From an uncultured Neomegalonema sp. (GTDB lineage Bacteria > Pseudomonadota > Alphaproteobacteria > Rhodobacterales > Rhodobacteraceae), in NCBI GenBank assembly GCA_937958345.1, contig CALGNW010000289.1, positions 1 to 12,334 of the forward strand: DNA of 12,334 nt. The letters are read 5' to 3'. The notes under the pieces were generated by a model, which saw only the letters and a program-made list of their open reading frames with translations, searched no databases and was not told the DNA's origin. Position numbers and translations under genes: made by a program. Shown here piece by piece: positions 1-5,588 of this stretch (position 1 is the first letter of the stretch; each line of letters starts with the position of its first letter).

Positions 1-1008
1 GCGAGCAACAATACTGTTGCGACTATTACGAATGCCGGGGATATCGCGACAATCGGCACCAGCCTTGATATTGTCAGCCTTGATACCCTGAGGAACTCGA
101 CTGAGATTGGCACCAACGCGGATTCAATCATTTTGAATGCGGGTGATATCGAAGCGAATGCTGCCGACATCGAGATCAACGCGGCGGGTATCGGTGCCAA
201 TGCGGCGAAGGCTCAGGAAAACATGATGGCGATAATCGCGAACGGGGCGGTCGCGCAGAGCAACACAGCAGCCATCGGGGCGAATGCTGCCGATATCGGG
301 ATCAATGCGGCTGAAATCGCAGCAAACACAGCAGGCGTTGACGCGAATGCGGTTCAGACGCGGATCAATAACAGTATGATCATATCCAACGCCGACGGTA
401 TCGACGCGAATTCCGATGGCATCGCCGCGCTGGGCGGCGCGGTGACAGTCAACACCACCAGCATCGCCGCCAATGCCGTCACCATCAACGCCACGAACGC
501 GCGCGTTGATCGCAACGAAGCGGCGACAGTCAGCAACGCAAGGGGGATTACGGCGAACGCGGTCAAGACGGATGCGAATGTGTCAGCAATTTCCGCCAAC
601 GCGACGCGCATCGGATCGAACGCGGATAATATCGGCATCAATGCGATGGGTGTTGACGCCAACGCGGCTTTGATCGGAGTTCAGGGCGCGCGCATCGACA
701 GCACGCAGCGGACGCTGGGCACGCAGGGACGACGGATCGGGGCGCTCGAGTCGTCGTTTGCGGGCGTTCAGGATGATATCGAAGACTTGCAGGCCGGTGT
801 CGCCATGTCGCTGGCGATGAGCAACATCCCCACGGTCGAAGGGAAAGAGTTCTCTATCGGTCTCGGCTTTGGCACGTATCAGGGCGAGGCGGGTTTTGCC
901 ACGCGCGCAACGGTGAATTTCGCCCCGAATATCGTCGGCAGTTTCGGTGTCAGCGTTGATAGCCGCCGTAATGTCGGAACGGCGGGCGGGGTTGCCTTTG
1001 GTTTCTGA
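1..1008 (+). CDS. Trimeric autotransporter adhesin (YadA-like), C-terminal part, 5' end outside window
   Basis: Frame 1 is open from the first base, so the true start lies upstream; the TTG at 133 is only an internal codon. The visible 335 residues have two parts. Residues about 4-269 are an unbroken run of 38 heptads, mostly of the form N-x-x-x-I/V-x-x, which is the IxxNxxx pattern of trimeric autotransporter stalks with Asn in core position d. The last about 65 residues, from SLAMSN, lose the heptads and show four alternating amphipathic stretches (for example FSIGLGFGTY and ATVNFAP), ending in Phe. That matches a YadA-type anchor: four strands per chain, with three chains forming a 12-strand barrel in the outer membrane. 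The family is surface-exposed and acts in adhesion or autoagglutination; the binding head is not in the window, so the ligand is unknown. A hairpin with a T-rich tail follows the stop. Family assignment is firm; specificity is not known. Confidence 0.9.
   Translation, partial: ASNNTVATITNAGDIATIGTSLDIVSLDTLRNSTEIGTNADSIILNAGDIEANAADIEINAAGIGANAAKAQENMMAIIANGAVAQSNTAAIGANAADIGINAAEIAANTAGVDANAVQTRINNSMIISNADGIDANSDGIAALGGAVTVNTTSIAANAVTINATNARVDRNEAATVSNARGITANAVKTDANVSAISANATRIGSNADNIGINAMGVDANAALIGVQGARIDSTQRTLGTQGRRIGALESSFAGVQDDIEDLQAGVAMSLAMSNIPTVEGKEFSIGLGFGTYQGEAGFATRATVNFAPNIVGSFGVSVDSRRNVGTAGGVAFGF
10..807 (+). repeat. 21-bp periodic repeat encoding 38 coiled-coil heptads
   Basis: Translated in frame 1, this stretch divides without a skip into 38 seven-residue units. 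In the first 32 units the first position is Asn in 28; the exceptions are units 3, 4, 21 and 24. The fifth position is mostly Ile or Val. Units such as NAADIEI, NAAGIGA, NTAAIGA, NAADIGI and NAAEIAA are near copies, with matching similarity at the DNA level around 133-345. The last six units replace Asn by Gln, Thr, Leu or Val, which looks like a transition to a more conventional hydrophobic core next to the membrane anchor. The array probably grew by duplication of 21-bp units. Confidence 0.85.
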
Positions 1009-1064
1009 CGGCTGCGATACGGGCGGGTTTCAAATCCGCTTGGCCGCTTTTATCCGCCGGTGGC

Positions 1065-1100
1065 CGCCGTCTGAACTGTGCTGACGGCGTTGACTTGTTC
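1065..1100 (+). terminator. Probable Rho-independent terminator after the adhesin gene
   Basis: Perfect 7-bp inverted repeat CGCCGTC (1065-1071) / GACGGCG (1083-1089) with an 11-nt loop, followed at once by a T-rich stretch (TTGACTTGTTCTTTGTT). It lies 57 nt after the adhesin stop and before the start chosen for the next gene. The T tract is interrupted, so strength is uncertain. Confidence 0.45.
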
Positions 1101-1145
1101 TTTGTTATGGACGCAAAAACGGCTTTGCAGCAGCGGGATGTGACC

Positions 1146-2228
1146 ATGACAGCGAATAGTTTCGATATCGCCGTAATCGCCGGTGACGGGATCGGTAAAG
1201 AGGTTGTGCCCGAGGGCGTGCGGGTTTTGGAGGCGGCGGCGACGCGGTTCGATCTGGGGCTGACGTTCAATCACCACGATTTTGCCAGTGCCGATTATTA
1301 CACCGCCCATGGCCAGATGATGCCCGATGACTGGAAGGCGCGGATCGAGACATCCGACGCGATTTTTTTCGGGGCGGTCGGCTGGCCGGAGACGGTTCCG
1401 GATCACATCTCGCTGTGGGGGTCGCTGATCAAATTCCGGCGCGAGTTTGATCAGTATGTGAGTTTGAGGCCGGCGCGGTCGATGCCCGGTGTGCCGTCTC
1501 CGCTGGCGGGGCGGGGGCCGGGCGATGTCGATATGATGATCGTTCGCGAAAACACCGAGGGAGAATATTCGGCGGTCGGCGGGCGGATGTATGAGGGGAC
1601 GGACCGAGAGATCGTCACCCAGCAAACCATCATGAGCCGTCACGGCGTCGACCGGATTCTGAAATTCGCGTTCGAGCTGGCGGAAAAGCGCGGCAGGCAT
1701 CTGACCTCGGCGACGAAATCCAACGGTATCGCGATTACCATGCCCTATTGGGACGAGCGCGTGGCGGCGGTTTCGGAACAGTACCCTGACGTCAAAGTCG
1801 ACAAGTACCATATTGATATTCTGGCCGCTCAGTTCGTGCTGCATCCCGACTGGTTTGATGTCGTTGTCGCGTCGAACCTGTTCGGCGATATTCTGTCCGA
1901 CCTCGGCCCCGCCTGTACCGGTACAATCGGGATTGCGCCGTCAGGGAATATCAATCCCGACCGTGTGTTCCCGTCGTTGTTCGAGCCTGTACACGGGTCG
2001 GCGCCCGATATTGCCGGTAAAAACATTGCCAACCCCGTGGGTCAGATATGGGCGGGCGCGATGATGTTGGAGCATCTGGGCCACCCGGAGGCCGCCGCAG
2101 CGATTGTGTCGGCGGTCGAGGCGGTTCTGGCGGACACGTCCACGCGAACCGCCGATCTGGGCGGGACGGCGGATACGCAGACCTGCGGACGCGCGATTGC
2201 CGAGGCCGTGCTGGCGGGGGCGGCGTGA
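1146..2228 (+). CDS. Tartrate / D-malate dehydrogenase-type NAD-dependent oxidative decarboxylase
   Basis: This 360-residue protein belongs to the isocitrate/isopropylmalate dehydrogenase family. Closest by motif memory are tartrate dehydrogenases (TtuC) and D-malate dehydrogenase (DmlA), which oxidise and decarboxylate tartrate, D-malate or related 2-hydroxy diacids using NAD and Mn2+/Mg2+. Visible signatures are the start AVIAGDGIGKEV, FGAVGWPETVPDHISLWG, substrate-binding Arg in KFRRE (98-99), LRP (108) and VRENTEGEY (134), the catalytic pair Tyr141 and Lys191 (TKSNG), metal-ligand Asp in YHIDIL (224) and FGDILSD (248, 252), and the adenine loop EPVHGSAPDIAGK. GAVGWP and DHISLWG favour the tartrate/D-malate group over LeuB. 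ATG 1146 gives the usual family length; an in-frame ATG at 1107 and TTG at 1095 have no ribosome site. It overlaps the hydrolase gene by 4 nt, suggesting one operon. The exact substrate cannot be decided from sequence alone. Confidence 0.87.
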   Translation: MTANSFDIAVIAGDGIGKEVVPEGVRVLEAAATRFDLGLTFNHHDFASADYYTAHGQMMPDDWKARIETSDAIFFGAVGWPETVPDHISLWGSLIKFRREFDQYVSLRPARSMPGVPSPLAGRGPGDVDMMIVRENTEGEYSAVGGRMYEGTDREIVTQQTIMSRHGVDRILKFAFELAEKRGRHLTSATKSNGIAITMPYWDERVAAVSEQYPDVKVDKYHIDILAAQFVLHPDWFDVVVASNLFGDILSDLGPACTGTIGIAPSGNINPDRVFPSLFEPVHGSAPDIAGKNIANPVGQIWAGAMMLEHLGHPEAAAAIVSAVEAVLADTSTRTADLGGTADTQTCGRAIAEAVLAGAA

Positions 2229-3121
2229 GCCTGCTGCACCGTCTTATGCCCGGATTTGAACAGCGGCGCATGGCGGTGAACGCGGTCGAGATAAACTATG
2301 CGATTGCGGGCGAGGGGCCGCCGCTGTTGCTGCTGCACGGCCATCCCCAAAGCCTGATAGTCTGGCGCAAGGTTGCCCCGGCGTTCGTCGAGGCCGGATA
2401 TCAGGTGATCGCCGCAGATTTGCGCGGATACGGCGATTCCGCCAAACCCGTCGGCGGGGCAGGGCACGTCAATTATTCCAAGCGCGAAATGGCCAAGGAT
2501 CAGGTGGCGCTGATGCATGCGCTGGGGCATCGCCGTTTCAGCGTGATCGGCCATGATCGCGGCGGACGGGTCGCGCACCGGATGGCGCTGGACCATGCCG
2601 ACAGCATCGCGCGGCTTGCGGTCGTCGATATCGCGCCCACGGCGACGATGTATGCCAGGACCGATATGGAATTCGCGCGGCGTTATTTCTGGTGGTTTTT
2701 CTTCATCCAGCCCGCCCCGTTTCCTGAAACGCTGATCGGCAACGACGCCGAATTTTTCCTGCGCCGCCAAATCCGCGTTCAACTGGCCGACCCCGATGCG
2801 GGCCATGTGTCCGAGGAGGTGTTTCAGGAATATCTGCGTTGTTACCGGCAACCCGAGATGATCTCGGCTGTGTGCGAGGATTACCGCGCGGCGGCAACGA
2901 TTGATCTGGAACACGACGCCGCCGACAGTAAAAGGCGGATCACTGCGCCTCTGCTCGCCCTTTGGGGAGCAAAGGGAACCGTCGGCGCGCTGTACGATGT
3001 GCTGGAGACGTGGCGCGAGAAAGCCGTCGATGTGCAGGGACGGGCATTGCCCTGCGCACACAGCCTGATGGAAGAGGAACCCGAGGCGTTTCGGGATGCG
3101 GTGCTCGATTTTCTGAACTGA
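2225..3121 (+). CDS. Alpha/beta hydrolase, haloacetate/fluoroacetate dehalogenase-like
   Basis: This 298-residue protein has an alpha/beta-hydrolase fold. It aligns nearly gap-free with fluoroacetate dehalogenases (RPA1163 type, recalled from memory), which replace halide on a 2-haloacid by attack of Asp. Visible features are the oxyanion-hole segment LLLLHGHPQ (35-43), nucleophile Asp111 in GHDRGGR with the two carboxylate-binding Arg (112, 115), acid Asp135 in VVDIAPT, cap-domain QPAPFPE (162-168), Tyr220 in CEDYRA, and catalytic His279 in CAHSL. In the halide pocket, family His-Trp is replaced by Trp156-Trp157. GTG 2225 is preferred over ATG 2246 because it overlaps the upstream stop (GTGA, translational coupling) and because residues before MPGF match the family N-terminus. 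Other possible activities are epoxide or ester hydrolysis, though the Arg pair argues for a small carboxylate substrate. Family confidence is high, substrate confidence low. Confidence 0.85.
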   Translation: MSLLHRLMPGFEQRRMAVNAVEINYAIAGEGPPLLLLHGHPQSLIVWRKVAPAFVEAGYQVIAADLRGYGDSAKPVGGAGHVNYSKREMAKDQVALMHALGHRRFSVIGHDRGGRVAHRMALDHADSIARLAVVDIAPTATMYARTDMEFARRYFWWFFFIQPAPFPETLIGNDAEFFLRRQIRVQLADPDAGHVSEEVFQEYLRCYRQPEMISAVCEDYRAAATIDLEHDAADSKRRITAPLLALWGAKGTVGALYDVLETWREKAVDVQGRALPCAHSLMEEEPEAFRDAVLDFLN

Positions 3122-3182
3122 GGCCGGGGCGGCGGTGGTTTCCGGCGGGGGATTGGCCCCCTCAGAACACAATCATCATCCG

Positions 3183-3198
3183 TGTGACAAAGATCACA
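3183..3198. promoter_or_regulatory. Perfect CRP-type palindrome (TGTGA-N6-TCACA)
   Basis: Bases 3183-3198 read TGTGACAAAGATCACA: both half-sites match the classical CRP/CAP consensus exactly, with the standard 6-bp spacer. It lies in the intergenic stretch 3122-3306, about 108 nt before the ATG of the small secreted protein and 61 nt after the hydrolase stop. This suggests control of the downstream gene by a CRP/FNR-family regulator. Which regulator, and whether it activates or represses, cannot be seen; I could not identify a convincing -35/-10 pair. Confidence 0.55.
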
Positions 3199-3244
3199 AC
3201 TTTAGAGGGACGGAAATTTCTGATCTGCACGTTCAAGTTTCGCT

Positions 3245-3267
3245 GATCGAAGAAAACTTCTTTGATC
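3245..3267 (+). promoter_or_regulatory. Dyad/hairpin in the leader of the secreted-protein gene
   Basis: GATCGAAGAA (3245-3254) pairs with TTCTTTGATC (3258-3267) over ten positions (nine Watson-Crick, one G:T) around a 3-nt centre. It ends 39 nt before the ATG at 3307. It may be an operator or a small 5'-leader hairpin. There is no T tract to make it a terminator. Confidence 0.4.
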
Positions 3268-3306
3268 GGTTGAAATGTAAAACTGTACCTAAGTAAGGAT
3301 CAAGAA

Positions 3307-3750
3307 ATGTTGCGTAAAATGTCCCGGGTGTTTGTTGCGGCCACCGCCGTATTTGTTGCGTATAGTACCTCTCCTTTTGTCCCCGAAGCCGACGCGCGGT
3401 ATCAGTCATGGAAAGGATGCCGAGGCGGCGGCGGATCGTGGGTCGAGTGCGCGTGGGAGGCTGTAAAATGTGATGCCGAGCGGAGTTGTGAAAACATGCC
3501 CATCGCCGGACACCGGATCGTTTGTCCGAGTTCTCAGATCAATCACCTGATGAACGCCAACACGCCCAAGGAGACCATCATCAACATGTGCGTGCGCCGA
3601 AGCTTTACGGCGGAGGCGGTCGTGCCGGCGTTGCACGGATACGTTGACCCGTCCGTTCCGTCGTACTCCGGTCAGGGTCTGCGGGCGGTTCCGTCGAGGT
3701 CGCTGATGCCGCAACCGGCGCCGGTGTTCCGGGGGCTTCGGGTTCAATAA
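3307..3750 (+). CDS. Small secreted six-cysteine protein, unknown family
   Basis: This 147-residue protein is one I do not recognise. The N-terminus is a typical Sec signal peptide: basic MLRKMSR, a hydrophobic VFVAATAVFVAY stretch, and a likely cleavage after ADA (residue 30). The mature part has a Gly/Trp-rich start (GCRGGGGSW) and exactly six Cys (38, 48, 55, 61, 73, 95), all within 58 residues. An even number in an exported protein suggests three disulphides, so it may be a substrate for the DsbA-type protein encoded nearby. The C-terminal third is Pro/Ser/Arg-rich, without Cys, and looks disordered. ATG 3307 has a good ribosome site (AAGGA, about 8 nt upstream). The gene stands alone, preceded by a CRP-type box and a dyad, and followed by a strong inverted repeat. 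It appears to be independently regulated and envelope-located or secreted; its function is unknown. Confidence 0.7.
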   Translation: MLRKMSRVFVAATAVFVAYSTSPFVPEADARYQSWKGCRGGGGSWVECAWEAVKCDAERSCENMPIAGHRIVCPSSQINHLMNANTPKETIINMCVRRSFTAEAVVPALHGYVDPSVPSYSGQGLRAVPSRSLMPQPAPVFRGLRVQ

Positions 3751-3766
3751 AGTAAAGTGACGGACC

Positions 3767-3802
3767 GCAGGCGGCGCGAATCCCGAGGGGTGCGCCGCCT
3801 GC
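3767..3802. terminator. Strong inverted repeat, probable bidirectional terminator
   Basis: Perfect 11-bp GC-rich arms GCAGGCGGCGC (3767-3777) and GCGCCGCCTGC (3792-3802) enclose a 14-nt loop. It lies 16 nt after the stop of the secreted-protein gene and between two convergent genes. On the minus strand the stem is followed by a moderately T-rich run (GGTCCGTCACTTTACTTTATT); on the plus strand by AAATCGTT. It probably ends transcripts from both sides, and better for the minus strand. Confidence 0.55.
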
Positions 3803-3817
3803 AAATCGTTGACGCGG

Positions 3818-3858
3818 GAAAACTCTTGAGAGCTGAGGTATTCGATTTCAGAGTTTTC
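3818..3858. repeat. 9-bp inverted repeat in the convergent intergenic region
   Basis: GAAAACTCT (3818-3826) and AGAGTTTTC (3850-3858) are perfect complements separated by 23 nt. It lies between the 3767-3802 hairpin and the end of the decarboxylase-family gene (3926). It may be a secondary termination or mRNA 3'-end structure; no further function can be assigned. Confidence 0.35.
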
Positions 3859-3925
3859 AGCGGGTTTTGCGTCTGTTTTGCCTGACGGCTGTTTTCGGGG
3901 GTATCTCTGGCGGGCAGGGCGGGTT

Positions 3926-4306
3926 TCAGAGCATGCCCTCTTCTTCGAGGACCCTGCGGGCGATGCGGAAGCATTCGAGCGACAGCGGAACGCCCGCATA
4001 GATGCCGACGACGTGAATAATCGCGCGGATTTCTTCTTTGGTCACACCGTTATTTATCGCCCCGCGACAGTGAATTTCCCACTCGTGCGGGCGGCTGAGT
4101 GCGCCGAGCATCGCCAGATTCATCATTGAGCGGGTCTTCGGCGGAATGACTTCATCGCCCCAGCCGAATCCCCAGCACCATTCCGTCATGGCTTCTTGAA
4201 ACGGGCGGGTGAATTCGTCGGCGGCGGCCAGATTTTTCTCGACGTATTCGGCACCGAGGGTGTTTTTGCGCTGTTGCAGGCCCTTGTCGAAGGTGTTGCT
4301 TGTCAT
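3926..4306 (-). CDS. Carboxymuconolactone decarboxylase (CMD) family protein
   Basis: This 126-residue protein has the all-helical CMD/AhpD-like fold. Family hallmarks are EFTRPFQEAMTEWCWG (31-46), the central TRSMMNLAMLGAL helix, RPHEWEIHCRGAINNGVTKEEI (72-93) with His74 and His79, and IYAGVPLSLECFRIA near the end. The length is that of single-domain PcaC-like proteins, and the CWG..W arrangement is typical of them. PcaC itself decarboxylates 4-carboxymuconolactone in the protocatechuate pathway, but no other pca gene is visible here. Many family members have other or unknown roles, so I do not give the symbol. The AhpD CxxC pair is absent, arguing against a peroxidase-reductase role. It ends convergently with the secreted-protein gene and is divergent from the DUF2237 gene, so it is transcribed alone in this window. 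Confidence 0.83.
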   Translation of the reverse strand: MTSNTFDKGLQQRKNTLGAEYVEKNLAAADEFTRPFQEAMTEWCWGFGWGDEVIPPKTRSMMNLAMLGALSRPHEWEIHCRGAINNGVTKEEIRAIIHVVGIYAGVPLSLECFRIARRVLEEEGML

Positions 4307-4482
4307 TTTGTATCCGATTTGTTCGTTTTAGGCGGAGGATCGCTGTGGATATTTGTTAGGCGGGGCGGCTGTTGATGTCACGGTGCGATCTTGCCGGCTG
4401 AGGTCGGTATTTCCTCGACCTGCGCCCCTCGCTGCACCATTTAGAGGACAACGAGACCCACGCTGACGAAGTGAGATCACCG
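4307..4482. other. Divergent intergenic region (CMD-family / DUF2237)
   Basis: This stretch of about 176 bp must hold the starts of both divergent genes. It contains a short perfect stem AGGTCG (4401-4406) / CGACCT (4416-4421) with a 9-nt loop. I see no clear promoter hexamers, no operator matching a known family, and no RNA gene. Confidence 0.4.
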
Positions 4483-4872
4483 ATGACCCTGCCCGAAGGT
4501 ACTGCCCCGTCCGTCAACCTGCTCGGCGATAAGCTGGAGCTTTGCTCGGCGGATCCCGTGACCGGCTTCTTGCGGAACGGGTGCTGCGAGGCGCATGTAA
4601 CCGACGCGGGTGCGCATACCGTCTGCGCGCTGATGACCGCCGAGTTTCTGGAGTTCTCGAAGGCTCAGGGCAACGATCTTTCAACCCCGCGACCCGAATT
4701 CGGCTTTGCCGGTTTGAAACCCGGCGACCGCTGGTGTTTGTGCGCGTCGCGGTGGCGTCAGGCCTATGATGCAGGCAAAGCACCCAAGGTCGTGATGCGG
4801 GCGACTCACCGCGAGGCGGCGACCATTGTGCCCTATGCCGCGCTGGTCGCCCACGCCATCGACTCGAACTGA
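4483..4872 (+). CDS. DUF2237 family protein
   Basis: This 129-residue protein matches the DUF2237 family as I remember it: NLLGDKLELCSADPVTGF, RNGCCEAHVTDAGAHTVCALMT, EFLEFSKAQGNDLSTPRPEFGF, GLKPGDRWCLCASRW and a final VPYAALVAHA helix. The family is widespread in bacteria and has no established function. Conserved Cys occur at 21, 34, 35, 48, 85 and 87, including a CC pair and a CLC pair, which would suit metal binding or redox chemistry; that is inference only. No signal peptide is present, so it is cytosolic. I chose ATG 4483 (GTGAG a few bases upstream as a weak ribosome site); the alternative is GTG 4471, which adds four residues. The stop is 11 bp from the convergent aat stop, so the two transcripts may overlap at their ends. 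Confidence 0.82.
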   Translation: MTLPEGTAPSVNLLGDKLELCSADPVTGFLRNGCCEAHVTDAGAHTVCALMTAEFLEFSKAQGNDLSTPRPEFGFAGLKPGDRWCLCASRWRQAYDAGKAPKVVMRATHREAATIVPYAALVAHAIDSN

Positions 4873-4883
4873 GGCGCGGCGGT

Positions 4884-5543
4884 TCAGGCTGGCGGGGCGT
4901 GGCCGTCGAGTGCCCATGAAAGGACGTCGCGGGGAGGGGTTCCGGTCGGTAGCGCGTGGAACTGGCCGGGCTTGCCGAGTGCGGCGGCGAGCTGCGATCT
5001 GTAGGCGGCGCGGGGAATTTCGATTGCCCCGAGACTTTCAAGATGGTCGGTCGTGAACTGTGTATCGAGCAGGCGGTAATTGCCGGCCCGCAAGCGCGCG
5101 ACCAGCCAGACCAGCGCGACCTTGCTGGCATCGCTGACGCGGCTGAACATGCTCTCCCCGAAAAACGCCGCGCCGAGGCTGACACCATACAGGCCGCCGA
5201 CGCGCTCGCCGTTTTGCCACGTCTCGACACTGTGGGCGAAACCGCGCCGGTGCAGGTCGAAATAAGCGTCGACAATGGCGTCGTTGATCCACGTCTCGGA
5301 GCGGTCGGCGCAATCGCGCATCGTTCCGGTAAAATCAGCATTCACGCGGATATCGAAGCCGGTGCGGTTGACGGTCTTGCGCAGGGATTTCGAGACCCGA
5401 AGGCCGTCGAGCGGAATAATTCCGCGCTTTGGCGGATCAACCCAATAAAGCGCCTCGGTATCGTTGTCGCTGCCCATCGGGAAGATCCCCGCAGCGTAGG
5501 CGCTGAGCAGCAGTTCGGCTGAAAGATCAATCGCCTCGGTCAT
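4884..5543 (-). CDS. aat: Leucyl/phenylalanyl-tRNA--protein transferase
   Basis: This 219-residue cytosolic enzyme transfers Leu or Phe from charged tRNA to N-terminal Arg or Lys of proteins. This marks them for the ClpS/ClpAP N-end-rule pathway. Family motifs run through its length: LLSAYAAGIFPMG (12-24), YWVDPPKRGIIPLDGLRVSKSLRK, GFAHSVETWQNGERVGGLYGVSLGAAFFGESMFSR and SKVALVWLVARL, then LLDTQFTTDHLESLGAIEIPRAAY. The length is normal for alphaproteobacterial Aat. It lies 45 nt downstream of accC on the same strand, a common alphaproteobacterial arrangement that suggests co-transcription. The ribosome site before ATG is weak. The next gene usual in this cluster (a small DUF2155 protein) is not seen; a convergent DUF2237 gene takes that place. 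Confidence 0.95.
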   Translation of the reverse strand: MTEAIDLSAELLLSAYAAGIFPMGSDNDTEALYWVDPPKRGIIPLDGLRVSKSLRKTVNRTGFDIRVNADFTGTMRDCADRSETWINDAIVDAYFDLHRRGFAHSVETWQNGERVGGLYGVSLGAAFFGESMFSRVSDASKVALVWLVARLRAGNYRLLDTQFTTDHLESLGAIEIPRAAYRSQLAAALGKPGQFHALPTGTPPRDVLSWALDGHAPPA

Positions 5544-5588
5544 GGGATGCGCCCCGAGCGCGGGGGCCGCGCTGCAATCCTGTTCTGG

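Noticed and set aside
10..807. CRISPR array or non-coding tandem repeat
   Set aside because: The 21-bp periodicity has no constant repeat with unique spacers and is fully explained by coding of heptads.
133..1008. Treating the adhesin as a complete gene starting at TTG 133
   Set aside because: The same frame and the same heptad register continue without a break to base 1, so 133 is internal.
1050..1844. Minus-strand open frame (264 codons) opposite the tartrate/malate-type dehydrogenase
   Set aside because: Antisense to a strongly conserved enzyme; composition (many Arg, Pro, His) indicates a mirror of codon bias.
2042..3172. Long minus-strand open frame (376 codons) opposite the hydrolase gene
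   Set aside because: Its translation is Arg/Pro/His-rich without any family motif and is fully antisense to a gene with clear catalytic residues; typical of high-GC shadow frames.
4514..5341. Minus-strand open frame (275 codons) across DUF2237 and aat
   Set aside because: Ser/Arg/Pro-rich, spans two real genes in other frames, no recognisable domain.
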